NCBI RefSeq assembly: GCF_027579695.1
Contig: NC_083587.1
Span: 49,535,021-49,599,020 of the forward strand
Reading direction: 5' to 3'
Length of the DNA: 64,000 nucleotides
From: Neoarius graeffei
Taxonomy: Eukaryota > Chordata > Actinopteri > Siluriformes > Ariidae
Below the pieces are notes generated by a model. It ran no database searches, was not told the DNA's origin, and saw nothing but the letters and a program-made list of their open reading frames with translations. The translations under genes were made by a program, and so were the position numbers. Shown here one piece after another: positions 54,488 to 64,000 of this stretch. Every line of letters starts with the position of its first letter. Positions within the stretch are counted from its first letter, which is position 1.

Positions 54488-55489
54488 TCACATGACTGAA
54501 ACTCAGCAATATAATAGGTGAGAGGTCGAGGGTTACTGAAATGGAGATCAGCGCCGCACCCATGTGCCTCAAAAGCTGGTTAGTCCTGAGACAGGAGACT
54601 GCCTGGGAAGACCAGATCCTGGCGCAGTCGGGACTTGAATATACCTACAAGCAGGTTTATTGAGAAACCAAAAAACTCACATATACCGTACACTAAGAAA
54701 AAGTCACCTCAGGACTTTTTTTTGCCATTCCTCAGGAGATATCATAATCAAGGTTCCATAAAGAAACTTTTGATCCATGATTCTTTAGCCAGTATTTTGT
54801 CATTGCCTCAGTGAATGGAAGAATCATTTTCCACCACAAAGATCTTTCCAGTTACCAGTAACGTTTGTGTTGAGAATTTTTTTCCAGTGTGCACCAATGC
54901 TCTAAAGAACCTTTTCTATCATCTTTATTTTTTAGAGAATGTATGTCTAATTACCAAAACTCAAAGTCTAGCAGTGGTAGCTCTTAACTAATCTGCTTAG
55001 GCAAGAGTGTCTTGTTTTGATTTGTCATTTTATGATTAAGTAGAGCTTTTATTTCATTTTGGTTGAATCACTTTGCATTTTACCTTCTGTTTCATATTTA
55101 GGACTGGATTGGTAAATGGAATTGATTTTGCTTGTCCAGTTGCTGGAAAGATCGATTTCCTTACATTTTTAATTTACACACTCTGTTCAGTGTGGCATGG
55201 TGGTACATTGTTCCCACCTTACAGCTCCATGGTAACTGGTTCAATCCTGAGTTTGGGTTACTGTCTGTTCAGACTTTTTCTTAGTGTACGGTATATGTGA
55301 GTTTTTTGGTTTCTCAATAAACCTGCTTGTAGGTATATTCAAGTCCCGACTGCGCCAGGATCTGGTCTTCCCAGGCAGTCTCCTGTCTCAGGACTAACCA
55401 GCTTTTGAGGCACATGGGTGCGGCGCTGATCTCCATTTCAGTAACCCTCGACCTCTCACCTATTATATTGCTGAGTTTCAGTCATGTGA
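54488..55489. repeat. 218-bp perfect inverted repeat around a 566-bp spacer
   Basis: Positions 54488-54705 and 55272-55489 are exact reverse complements by eye over 218 bases. Each arm holds a 5S-like segment (CTGGTTAGTCCTGAGACAGG, AGACTGCCTGGGAAGACCAG) and, at the outer end, the first 22 bases of the YQAJ/THAP element terminus (TTGCTGAGTTTCAGTCATGT, then GA). The spacer contains a SINE-like head (GGCATGGTGGTACATTG...TTCAATCCTGAG). Confidence 0.9.
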
Positions 55490-55546
55490 CTTTTCTTAGC
55501 GGTTTTACAGGAAGTGAAATAGCTGGTTGTCTAAACGGCTGCCGTA

Positions 55547-56098
55547 GTGCAAACAACTAGCGATAACTTATCAGAGTATGCTTGTAATCTAGAAGCCATT
55601 GCTCACTTTAGATATATGCAGAAGATTGCTATGTGCAATGGAATCGACCCCTACAGTCTGGGAAAGAAGGATTTGTCATACGATCTCAAAAACTACCCTT
55701 CAGTCGAGTTCCCCGACATCTCGAACTATCTGGTGTTGCAGACGTCCTTCGACACTGCAAAACAGATGAAAGCGTGGAAGAGTATGGAGGCTTACAACTT
55801 TTTTGTACGTGGCTGGGTAAAGGACCTCACTATCAAGTCACTGCTGAATGAATCCTGTATTGTTTTTGCTCGTGTAAGTATATATTTTTTAAGCTTTTCG
55901 TTCGTGTCTTTACAACGAAGCGCTGCAAGTTGAAGTGTAAATAAACAACAGTTTGCTTGATTCTCATTTGAGTTGCCTCTTATCTCTCAGGCAAATCATT
56001 CACAAAGATCATCAGAAACCCCTTTAAAGACCTGGATCTTAGTTAAACAAGACGGAGATGGAGAAGTGATCACGGCACATTGTAACTGTATGGCTGGA
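55547..56098 (+). pseudogene. YqaJ/SWIM-type transposon protein, two N-terminal exons
   Basis: Exon 1 (55547-55873) includes YMQKIAMCNGIDPYSLGKKD, VEFPDISNYLVLQTSFDTAK and WKSMEAYNFFVRGWVKDL, ending CIVFAR at a CGT/GTAAGT donor. Exon 2 (from 55991, acceptor TCTCAG) continues in phase with [18 protein letters not shown] and AHCNCMAG, followed by TAA. K.YP..(E)FPDI.NYL and (L/M)EAYN.F..GWV...(V)L..K(V).HSQR..E.PL.PW and (H)C.CMAG are the N-terminal and SWIM-like part of a fish/invertebrate family that carries a YqaJ exonuclease further on. The frame breaks right after CMAG, so the nuclease is lost. Role in the element unknown. Confidence 0.6.
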
Positions 56099-56667
56099 TA
56101 AGAATTTTGTCGCGACCTTTGTCGAATTTTGTCCTGGACTTTGTGAGGAGTAAACAAAGAAACAGCTGGGGACTTTAGCATTTGGTGACTAAAAAAAGTA
56201 CCGTAAAATAATGACACATAGCAAGAAAAGTCCCCTCCTAGAACTGCCACCTTATTGTGGTGGAGGGGTTTGTGTGCTTGAATGATCCTAGGAGCTATGT
56301 TGTCGGGGGCATTACGCCCTTGTTAGGGTCTCCCAAGGCAGACAGGTCCTAGGTGACAGGCCAGACTAAGAGCAGTTCACCAAAACCCCTTATGGATAAC
56401 AATCTATCAAGGATCGTGACGTCGCTTGGTATGGCGCAGCCAGGGCCCCACCCTGGAGCCAGGCCCGGAGTTGGGGCTCATATGCGAGCGCTTGGTGGCT
56501 GGGCCTTTGCCCACAGGGCCCAGCCGGGCTCAGCCCGAAGCGGTGACGTGGGCCCGACCTCCTGTGGGTTCACCATCCACAGAGGTAGCCATAGGGGGCT
56601 GGTACAGTGTGGATTGGGCGGCAGTTGAAGGCAGGGACCTCGACGAACTGATCCCCGGACACAGCGG

Positions 56668-57905
56668 CTAGCTGTTGGGACATGGAATGTCACTTCACTG
56701 GGGGGGAAGAGCCTGAGCTTGTGCGGGAGGTTGAGAGGTACTGGCTAGAGATAGTCGGGCTCACCTCCACACACAGCTTGGGCTCCAGAACCCAGTTCCT
56801 CGAGAGGGGCTGGACTCTCCACTTCTCTGGAGTCGCCCATGGTGAACGGCGGCAGGCTGGTGTGGGCTTGCTTATAACTCCCCAGCTCAGCCGCCATGTG
56901 TTGTCGTTTACCCCAGTGAACGAGAGGGTCACCTCTCTGCACCTTAGGATCGGGGAGAGGGCTCCTGCTGTTGTTTGTGCCTACGGGCCGAATAGCAGTA
57001 TAGAGTATCCGGCCTTCTTGGAGTCCCTAGGAGAGGTACTGAGAGGTGCTCAGACTGGGGACTCCGTTGTTCTACTGGGGGACTTCAATGCTCATGTGGG
57101 CGACGACAGTGACACCTGGAGGGGTGTGATTGGGAGGAACGGCCTCCCCGATCTGAACCCGAGTGGTGTTTTGTTATTGGACTTCTGTGCTAGTCACGGT
57201 TTTTTCATAACGAACACCATGTTCGAGCATAGGGGTGTCCATAAGTGCACGTGGCATCAGGACACCTTAGGTCGGAGGTCGATGATCGACTTTGTTGTTG
57301 TTTCATTGGATCTCCGGCCCTATGTCTTGGACACTTGGGTGAAGAGAGGGGCTGAGCTGTCAACTGATCACCACCTGGTGGTGAGTTGGATCCGCTGGCG
57401 GAGGAGGAAGCCGGACAGACCTGGCAGGCCCAAACGTATGGTGAGGGTCTGCTGGGAACGTCTGGCCGAGCACTCTGTCGGGGAGGTCTTTAACTCCCAC
57501 CTCTGGGAGAGCTTCTCCCAGCTTCCAAGGGAGGTGGGGGACATTGAGTCTGAGTGGACCATGTTCTCTGCCTCCATTGTCGATGTGGCTGTTCGGAGCT
57601 GTGGCTGCAAGGTCTCCGGTGCCTGTCGTGGCGGCAATCCCCAAACCCAGTGGTGGACACCGGAAGTAAGGGATGCCGTCAAGCTGAAGAAGGAGTCCTA
57701 TCGAGCCATGTTGGCCTCCAGGACTCCTGAGGCAGCTGATGGGTATCAGCAGGCCAGGCGTGCCACAGCTCAGGCAGTTGCGGAGGCAAAAACTTGGAAC
57801 TGGGAAGAGTTCGGTGAGGCCATGGAGGAGGACTATCGGTCAGCCTCGAAGAAATTCTGGCAAACCGTCTGGCGCCTCAGGAGGGGGAAGTGGTACTCTG
57901 CCAAC
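56668..57905 (+). pseudogene. Rex3 endonuclease region
   Basis: The apurinic-type endonuclease domain begins [11 protein letters not shown]; a G-run at 56700-56707 has gained or lost a base, and the frame continues [20 protein letters not shown]. Catalytic landmarks: [17 protein letters not shown] (about 57074-57103), [10 protein letters not shown] (57360-57389). It nicks target DNA for target-primed reverse transcription. A linker ([20 protein letters not shown] and on) leads to the RT. A second frame change lies at about 57895-57912, where a few codons present in related copies appear deleted. Confidence 0.92.
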
Positions 57906-59556
57906 ACTGGGTGGGGAGCTGTTGACCTCGACTGGGGACATTGTCGGGCGGTGGAAGGAATACTTTGAGGATCTCCTCAATCCCACTGTCACGTCTTCCA
58001 CTGAGGAAGCAGAGGCTGATGACTCAGAGGTGGACTCGTCCATTACCCAAGCCGAAGTCACTGAGGTGGTTAGCAAGCTCCTCGGTGGCAAGGCACCGGG
58101 GGTGGATGAAATCCGCCCCGAGTATCTCAAGTCTCTGGATGTTGTGGGGCTGTCTTGGCTGACACACCTCTGCAACATCACGTGGTGGTCGGGGACAGTG
58201 CCTCTGGAGTGGCAGACTGGGGTGGTGGTCCCTCTTTTTAAGAAAGGGGACCGGAGAGTGTGCTCCAATCATAGGGGCATCACACTTCTCAGCCTCCCAG
58301 GGAAGGTTTACTCCAGGGTACTGGAGAGGAGAATTCAGCTAATAGTCAAACCTCGGATCCAGGAGGAACAATGCGGTTTTTGTCCTGGTCGCGGAACACT
58401 GGACCAGCTCTATACCCTTCATAGGTTGCTTGAGGGTTCATGGGAGTTTGCCCAACCAGTCCACATGTGCTTTGTGGATTTGGAGAAGGCATTCGACCGT
58501 GTCCCTCGTGGTATTCTGTGGGGGGTGCTTCGGGAGTATGGGGTTCGGGGCTCTTTGCTAAGGGCTGTCCGGTCCCTGTACGAATGGAGAAGGAGTCTGG
58601 TTCGCATTGCTGGCAGTAAGTCAGACCTGTTCCCAGTGAATGTTGGACTCCGGCAGGGCTGCCCTTTGTCACCGGTTCTGTTCATAATCTTTATGGACAG
58701 AATTTCTAGGCGCAGCCAGGGGCCGGAAGGAATCCTGTTTGGGAACCACAGGATTTCATCTCTGCTTTTTGCGGATGATGTTGTCCTGTTGGCTTCTTCA
58801 AACCAGGACCTTCAGCATGCACTGGGGTGGTTTGCAGTCGAGTGTGAAGCGGCTGGGATGAGAATCAGCACCTCCAAGTCAGAGGCCATGGTTCTCGACC
58901 GGAAAAGGGTGGCTTGCCCTCTCCAGGTTGGTGGAGAAGTCCTGCCTCAAGTGGAGGAGTTTAAGTACCTCGGGATCTTGTTCACAAGTGAGGGAAGGAT
59001 GGTGTGTGAGATTGACAGGCGGATCGGTGCGGCCTCCGCAGTGATGCGGTCACTTTACCAGTCCGTCGTGGTGAAGAAGGAGCTGAGCCAAAAGGCGAAG
59101 CTCTCGATTTACCGGTTGATCTATGTTCCGACTCTCACCTATGGTCATGAGCTTTGGGTAATGACCGAAAGAACAAGATCGTGGATACAAGCGGCCGAAA
59201 TGAGTTTCCTTCGCAGGGTGGCTGGGCGCTCCCTTAGTGATAGGGTGAGAAGCACAGTCACTCGGGAGGAGCTCGGAGTAGAGCCACTGCTCCTCCACAT
59301 CGAGAGGAATCAGCTGAGGTGGCTCGGGCATGTCTTTCGGATGCCTCCTGGACGCCTCCCTGGGGAGGTGTTCCAGGCATGTCCCCCCGGGAGGAGGCCC
59401 CGGGGAAGACCCAGGACACGCTGGAGGGACTGTGTCTCTCGGCTGGCCTGGGAACACCTCGGTGTTCTTCCTGAGGAGCTGGCCGAGGTGTCTGGGGAAA
59501 GGGAAGTTTGGGCTTCCATGCTCAGACTGCTGCCTCCGCGACCCAGCCCCGGATAA
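57906..59556 (+). pseudogene. Rex3 reverse transcriptase region
   Basis: Open for about 550 codons: [87 protein letters not shown] (FADD box at 58768-58779). A C-terminal region follows, ending SMLRLLPPRPSPG and TAA at 59554-59556. All RT catalytic motifs are present without stops, so only the upstream frameshifts disable the element. The C-terminal RRVAGRSL..RLGH-type tail is as in RTE elements. Confidence 0.95.
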
Positions 59557-59621
59557 GCGGAAGAAGACAAGACGAGCAAGAAAAGTACTTGGAAAATGTT
59601 AAGGATATCACTGAGAGGGAT

Positions 59622-59760
59622 ATACAAACCTTTCACAAAGTGATCACTGCAAACTCGAACATGCTTCGACTCGGCTCCCTTCAATTTCAGTTAGAGGTTC
59701 AAAAGCCACCTTTCTCGATGTCTTTTTGTGAAATCCTGTGTTTGTTCACCCTTTTTTATT
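59622..59760 (-). pseudogene. THAP exon half of element E
   Basis: Minus strand: GEQTQDFTKRHRERWLLNL, a TAA stop, LKLKGAESKHVRVCSDHF, VKG. This is the C-terminal half of a THAP finger with RWL and VCSDHF (C-x2-H). It matches the relic at 1440-1656 (GERT..RRREKCLATLSL..LKG.ES). The N-terminal C-x4-C half was not located with confidence. Confidence 0.7.
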
Positions 59761-59967
59761 AGTTCACAGGGAACCCTGAAGAAACTTTTGTCAGTTTCAC
59801 AGTTTGATCGATTCAAACAACCTAAAACAACGCAAGCGTAAGGCATTTTTCATGCCAGCAATGCACCTTCTCCGTACAAATGCTTTGTCAACTGAGCTTT
59901 GGTAGACCACCAGCTAAAGTTTTGAATAACTAATGAGGTGGATGTGACATCATGTGAAACCCAGCAA

Positions 59968-60130
59968 TAGCTAGGTTTATGGTGGGGGGCTAGTCCTCTG
60001 GAAACTGTGAGAGTTTGACTCCCCACTACATTTGTATTGCAGCATGCCTTGCCAGAAGGTACCATTTTTATGATGGTCTTTGGTATGACCAACTGTGAAT
60101 AGAACTCATGCTCTCCTGTTCAAGAGGTGG
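59968..60130 (-). repeat. Continuation of the 5S-like repeat beyond element E
   Basis: TAGCTAGGTTTATGG, GTCCTCTGGAAACTGTGAGA, GTTTGACTCCCCAC and CTTTGGTATGACC match 50718-50850 of the uninterrupted copy. It marks the right flank of the E insertion. Confidence 0.75.
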
Positions 60131-60149
60131 AAACACTACCCACTAGGCC

Positions 60150-60770
60150 AGCCCGCGGTCTGTAGGTAGATTGGCTATGCTAAATTGTCTCTAGGTGTGA
60201 ATGCATGTATGTATGAATGGTAGCATTGTACTTGAGACTTGTCTCAAGATCGGTCTCAAGACCACTTTTTGAAGATCTCGGCATCATCTTGGAATTGACT
60301 ACATTTTTACTCGGTCTCGGACATAGAGACTTGGGATTTTAATTCAAGATCACCACTGTGGGGATTTCAGTAAATTGCCTGTGCATTGTCTGATTTATTT
60401 GCTAACATCATTACTGTGATTGGATGTAAAACTTCCTGCTTCAAATGCAACCTCCCCATTGCCCTTCACACCCACTTGTCTGGTCCTGATCTTGACTCAG
60501 TCCCAGCCTGCCTTGATCTTGGGCTTGGTCTTGACTTGGTCTCAACCCCTCAAAGTCTTGCTCTTGTCTCAGTCTCGATACACTCTGGTCCTGGTCATGA
60601 CTTGATCTCGATTTAGGTGGTCTTGACTACAGGACTAATGAATGGTGCGCTGCAATGGATTGGGATCCCATAAAAGGCGTAGTCCTGCTTTTTACCCAGA
60701 GCTCTGAAGATGTAATGTGGTCATGTGTTCAGATCCCTGACCACTTGACCACATGATGCATGCACTGTGT
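60150..60770 (+). repeat. Old SINE fragment split by a hAT element
   Basis: GGCTATGCTAAATTGTCTCT, AGGTGTGAATGCATG (60171-60205) and GGTGCGCTGCAATGGATTGG (60645) are diverged SINE-body segments on either side of the hAT. Confidence 0.55.
60221..60637. mobile_element. Non-autonomous hAT element, 417 bp
   Basis: Ends TAGCATTGTACTTGAGAC and, as reverse complement, TAGTCCTGTAGTCAAGACC. GGTCTCGG/CTTGGTCTCA motifs at both ends. A perfect 8-bp duplication, ATGAATGG, at 60213-60220 and 60638-60645. Confidence 0.9.
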
Positions 60771-61275
60771 GTATTTTATTTACATAGGAATCTACAAAAG
60801 TTATCTTACAGCTGTAGGGAAAAGGTTCTTGCTTAAAGCCCAGGAACTCACAACCTTCTCATATGGAGTCTTGTACTGCACTCCAGGGAAGGATTTGCAC
60901 ATTCTGCATCTCTGAACTAAAACTGGAATTCATTGTCTTTTAAATAATATATTCATTGAGTTAAACTTCACCTTTCTTTTGATTCCTTTAATTTTGTAAA
61001 GTGCAACACCCACATTCAGCTTCTGTTCTGCATCAGCTTGCTTTTATCTCAGAAAAAGACACAAGCTGTTCTAAGGCAGCTTATGCCCAGTGCTCAATGC
61101 AATCACATGAGAAAAAAATCCAAAGCCCAAATCATTTTGTTGAATGTTAACATACAGTAGCTCTCCAAATATGACATGCATTAAGTTAATGTTTCTTTTT
61201 AAGTAGAAAAGCCCTTGTGCTTATGATGTCATGCTTCTGGTCTGCATGGATTATCAGCTCGCTAGTAAATTAAAG
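60771..61275. other. rims2 intron 1, no feature recognised
   Basis: AT-rich unique-looking DNA. Confidence 0.4.
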
Positions 61276-62035
61276 CACAACGGCTTGTCACTGGCGCAGT
61301 ACCCTCTAAGGTACTTATTTGTACCCTTTATATACTGCTTGGGAACATACACTCACCAGACACTTTATTAGGTACCCCCATCCACCTGCTGTTTTATGCA
61401 GTTTTCTCATCAGCCAATCCCTTGACAGCAGCACAATGCATCAAATCATGCAGATACAAATCTTCAGTTAATGTTCACTTCAAACATCAGGATGGGAAAA
61501 ATTGTGATCTCAAAGTGTGACTTTCTTTCACTGTGGCATGGGTGTTGGTTTGAGCCAGATGGACTGGTTTGAGTATTTCATAAATTGCTAATCTCCTGGG
61601 GTTTTCACACACAACTGTCACACAGAATGGTGTGAAAAACAAAAAACACTGAGTGAGTGAGCGACAGTTCTGTGGGTGGAAACAAACGCCTTGTTGATAA
61701 GAGAGATCAGAGGAAAATGGCCAGATTGGTTCGAGCTGCCAGGAAGGATATAGCAACTCATAGTAACTCTTTACAACTGTGGTGAGCAGAAAAGCATCTC
61801 AGCATGCAACAGCAGAAGACCACATTGGGTTCGCAGCCAAGAACAGGAATCTTAGAATCAAGAACAAGTTCCTGTTAAAGTGTCTGGTGAGTGTATATGT
61901 ATCTTTTTGGCCCGAAAAAAGTACACATGGTTACCTTGGGGTCCAGTAATGAGCCCTAGGGGGTATATAAGTGTATATTGTACCTTGGGGGACAGAAATG
62001 GACTTGTACTGTACTCCTATTTCTGACAGTATGCT
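61276..62035. repeat. GTACC-rich host repeat, second copy, with MITE
   Basis: Segments 61276-61349 and 61894-62035 match 30411-30490 and 31009-31155 (ACAACGGCTTGTCACTGGCG, CTTGGGAACATA, GGTCCAGTAATGAGCCC, TTTCTGACAGT). Interrupted by a different MITE at the same TA. Confidence 0.8.
61350..61893. mobile_element. Tc1-like MITE, CACTCACCAGACACTTTATT family
   Basis: Inverted ends CACTCACCAGACACTTTA, the complement of TAAAGTGTCTGGTGAGTG. TA at 61348-61349 and 61894-61895. 544 bp, non-coding. A fragment of a related end (CACTCACCGGCCATTTTAG) lies at 46354-46372. Confidence 0.9.
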
Positions 62036-62039
62036 TTAG

Positions 62040-62860
62040 ATTTCATGTACTATGCACATTATACATCTTAACAAATGGTTCCATGTGAATGGAATCTGTG
62101 AATATGTTATATACAGTATTTGTTACAGAGTGTGTATTCTTAGCTGGGATTCTTAGCTGATTGCAGCACTTCGTCAAACACTTGATTGGATAAAATTTGG
62201 ATAATTTTCCTAATCCCGGCATGATCACATGTTAATTTTCAAAGTCCAAGTGCTTAGAAAGGGGAATTCGGGTTCGGTACTCTGACAAAATATAGGTGAA
62301 GATTTGTTTATTTGTAACCTGGATAAAAACCTAAAGAAAACCAAATAATTAGGATCAACCTTAATACAGTAAATGAACTTTCTTATCCAAACTAATATGA
62401 GCATTTTTTTTTAATTCCTGCAATGCAAATTCTGCAGCCGAGTTTGACAGGGAAGACAAAAAAAAAAAAGAAAAAAGACCAAGATAAGTTGAATGCTAAC
62501 TTATAACTATGGAATACAGTGGGGTGTGCTGTTATGGGAATAGAACAACGATAGGGTGTGATGCGGGTCAGTGCAAAGCAAGGTTACAGTTCCCATCCCA
62601 AAATTGAATATTTTCTTTCTTATAACATCAATTACAAAAGTGATTGTAGGTACATTTAACATTAAACATTATTATACATACAGGACACTTTTTCGATGGA
62701 ATTAAAACACGTGTTCCATTCCCTTCTAGCGGGTTTCATTCATTTGGTTTGATAGCATGCAATATTGTTAACATATCACTTATCCTACATGCGTCACTCT
62801 ACCCAGTGGAGAATGAGCATTGAATATGGTTTATGATATTGCATGGTTGTCAAGACAACA
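62040..62860. other. rims2 intron 1, no feature recognised
   Basis: AT-rich, A run at 62458-62475; no coding similarity noticed. Confidence 0.4.
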
Positions 62861-62927
62861 TGACGTCACACGTTGGAGATGTAAAACTTCCATGCTAGTG
62901 AGCGACTGTGACAATTTGTAAACGAAC

Positions 62928-63002
62928 ATGGCTGCCAGGTTTGCTTTGTTAAATATGGAAGATTTTGAGAGAATTTTGAAAGAAAAAGACACGTTGAACA
63001 CC
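62928..63002 (+). pseudogene. Crypton-type N-terminal fragment, second locus
   Basis: Reads MAARFALLNMEDFERILKEK, DTLNT, then TGA. Closely parallel to MAMRFASLKTEDLERILKEK on the minus strand at 30107. Sequence diverges after NT and the rest of the recombinase is deleted. GGCTGCC context and upstream sequence to 62860 are also shared with 30110-30160. Confidence 0.6.
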
Positions 63003-63035
63003 TGAAGGGAATATGTATGTATAATAATAATAATA

Positions 63036-63165
63036 TTGGCTGGCTTTTTTTGTGGTATATCAGATATATTCCATTCAGCAACTCGTCTTCGACTCGTTCA
63101 GTATCATGCTAGCTGAATGGAATATATCTGATATACCATGAAAAAAGCCAGCCAATATTATTGAA
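63036..63165. repeat. Palindrome beside the Crypton relic, complete copy
   Basis: AATATTGGCTGGCTTTTTT to the complement AAAAAAGCCAGCCAATATT. Within this, GGTATATCAGATATATTCCA then TTCAGC on each arm, with an asymmetric centre (AACTCGTCTTCGACTCGTTC, AGTATCATGCTAGC). Arms of about 45-50 bp are nearly perfect. An (ATA)n run (63020-63036) precedes it. Confidence 0.85.
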
Positions 63166-64000
63166 TTGTGGAATGTCTACAAAACAAGTTACTAAGACAA
63201 ATTGTTGTTGTTTTGTTTGCTGAAAACCTGCAAAATGCAAACTCCTGTGCTCTGGAGAGTCTGCTGCGAAGGAAAACTCCATGACTGTGACAAAGTGTGG
63301 AACCTGGACCTTCTGACCAATCAGAATCGAGAATTTAAGAGCACAAAATACATCCATGAAGCTGATGTAACCGTAGAAAACAATGCTTGCTTGTGCTGAA
63401 CATAGAGATATCTTTCTGACTATTGTCCACGATTTCTATTCTGTGTTCTAATTCTCTCTGGCTTGCTTGCTTGGTAGGGAGGGAGGGAGGGAGGAAGGGA
63501 GCACATCTGCTTGGTTGATGGCAGTGATGTGGAGTAGAATGGCTGCTGATTGGCATGCAGAATATGAAGCTAGTTACCCTCTGGCATGTAATCCTGAGAC
63601 TTGAACACATGCATGTGGAGTTGTGGCAGGAATCATTTGGATTGCCCTTTATGAAAGAGCAATGGCTTTTTTTTCCAGCTTTCATAGCATGAATCCGTTT
63701 TGTGTGCTACCGTGAGTGTGTGTGTGTGTATGTATGTATGTATGTATGTATGTATGTATGTATGTATGTATGTGTGTATACTGTATGTGTGTGTGTGTAG
63801 GTCAGACACTCATTCTGTAACATTATTCCACAGTGAGATTGAGAAGTAGTGTGTGAGCTCGCCATCTGGAACACTTAGAACAAAAACGCGTATGCATATC
63901 TAGATTTCGATCTAATAGCCAACATGTTTCTGTATTAAGGGATTATTTTCCTTTCTGTGACAGCTGTGTATCTCGGCCACTTCTGCACGCTTCATTTCAA
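63166..64000. other. rims2 intron 1 with microsatellites
   Basis: GGGA repeats at 63476-63500 and a (TATG)n/(TG)n run at 63715-63800. No exon recognised up to the window end. Confidence 0.5.

Larger units (their letters stand above)
56232..59574 (+). mobile_element. Rex3 (RTE-clade) LINE, about 3.34 kb, full-length or nearly so
   Basis: Contains the two sites used as universal Rex3 primers: TGGCAGACTGGGGTGGTGGT at 58210-58229, and the complement of the forward primer at 58654-58674. A perfect 12-bp duplication, AGCAAGAAAAGT, flanks it (56220-56231, 59575-59586). The 5' end (CCCCTCCTAGAACTGCCACC) and 3' end (GGATAAGCGGAAGAAGAC) look complete. Endonuclease and reverse transcriptase are encoded but with at least two frameshifts, so this copy cannot make the full protein. 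Confidence 0.95.
55468..59967. mobile_element. TIR element E: YqaJ/SWIM-type and THAP genes, ISL2EU-like
   Basis: Left end TTGCTGAGTTTCAGTCATGT and, as reverse complement, right end TTGCTGGGTTTCACATGATG, each preceded by TA. Comparison with the empty 5S-like repeat at 50540-50860 (CTATTATATAGCTAGG) shows a 2-bp gain at the insertion site. A + strand two-exon YqaJ/SWIM-type gene runs inward from the left and a minus-strand THAP exon inward from the right. Subtracting Rex3, the element is about 1.15 kb. The termini parallel elements A and B (T(T/A)GAGG.TTTCACC with CACGTGAC). The ISL2EU assignment is from memory of YqaJ plus 2-bp duplications in that group. Confidence 0.65.

Noticed and set aside
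54540-54640. 5S rRNA-like sequence
   Set aside because: Only part of 5S is recognisable, diverged, and within a dispersed repeat also seen at 50540 and 55336; not a functional 5S gene.
57360-58685. Several antisense frames of 80-142 codons
   Set aside because: Shadows of the GC-rich Rex3 coding strand, which has clear endonuclease and RT motifs.
32285-64000. Search for further rims2 exons, including the zinc-finger exons
   Set aside because: No segment resembling CGICHKTKFADGCGH or the flanking helix was seen on the + strand; the region reads as intron.

Overview
The window is vertebrate nuclear DNA, almost certainly from a teleost fish. It has GT-AG introns, a Rex3 (RTE-clade) retrotransposon, many tRNA-headed and 5S-rRNA-like SINEs, and dense hAT, Tc1, PIF and THAP-type DNA transposons. 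The dominant SINE resembles ones I associate with catfish genomes, but that is a weak hint about species.

Only two host genes are visible, both on the + strand. Positions 6828-23135 hold the last six coding exons of dcaf13 (WDSOF1/Sof1, a WD-repeat nucleolar protein). Its earlier exons should lie left of the window. From 32148 onward is the first coding exon of rims2 (RIM2, presynaptic active-zone scaffold, Rab3-binding helix), and the remaining 31.7 kb reads as its first intron. The dcaf13-to-rims2 order and orientation match human 8q22.3.

Nearly everything else is transposon. Region 1-6.8 kb: relics of hAT, THAP and YqaJ/SWIM-type proteins, two SINEs, a hAT element and a decayed Tc1 element. 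Region 6.9-23 kb (dcaf13 introns): PIF and hAT elements, three TIR elements each carrying a THAP exon (one split by a hAT), a Tc1 MITE and an SINE-interrupted hAT. Region 23-32 kb (between the genes): nested TIR elements, a minisatellite of 176-180 bp units, a hAT inside a palindrome, Crypton-type recombinase relics and a Tc1 MITE. Region 32-64 kb (rims2 intron 1): further hAT copies, most of the SINEs, an L2 LINE, a 218-bp perfect inverted repeat, and a full-length Rex3 nested in a YqaJ/THAP element that is itself nested in a 5S-like repeat.

The most interesting material is the group of elements in which YqaJ/SWIM-type or YQFEP-type exons point inward from one end and a THAP exon points inward from the other, with CACGTGAC and TGACGTCA-like motifs just inside the termini. 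A second signal is two unrelated Tc1-like MITEs at the same TA of two copies of one host repeat. A third is a set of Crypton relics sitting beside a long palindrome. All transposon genes here look partial or broken. No genuine tRNA, rRNA, CRISPR or prokaryotic feature was seen.
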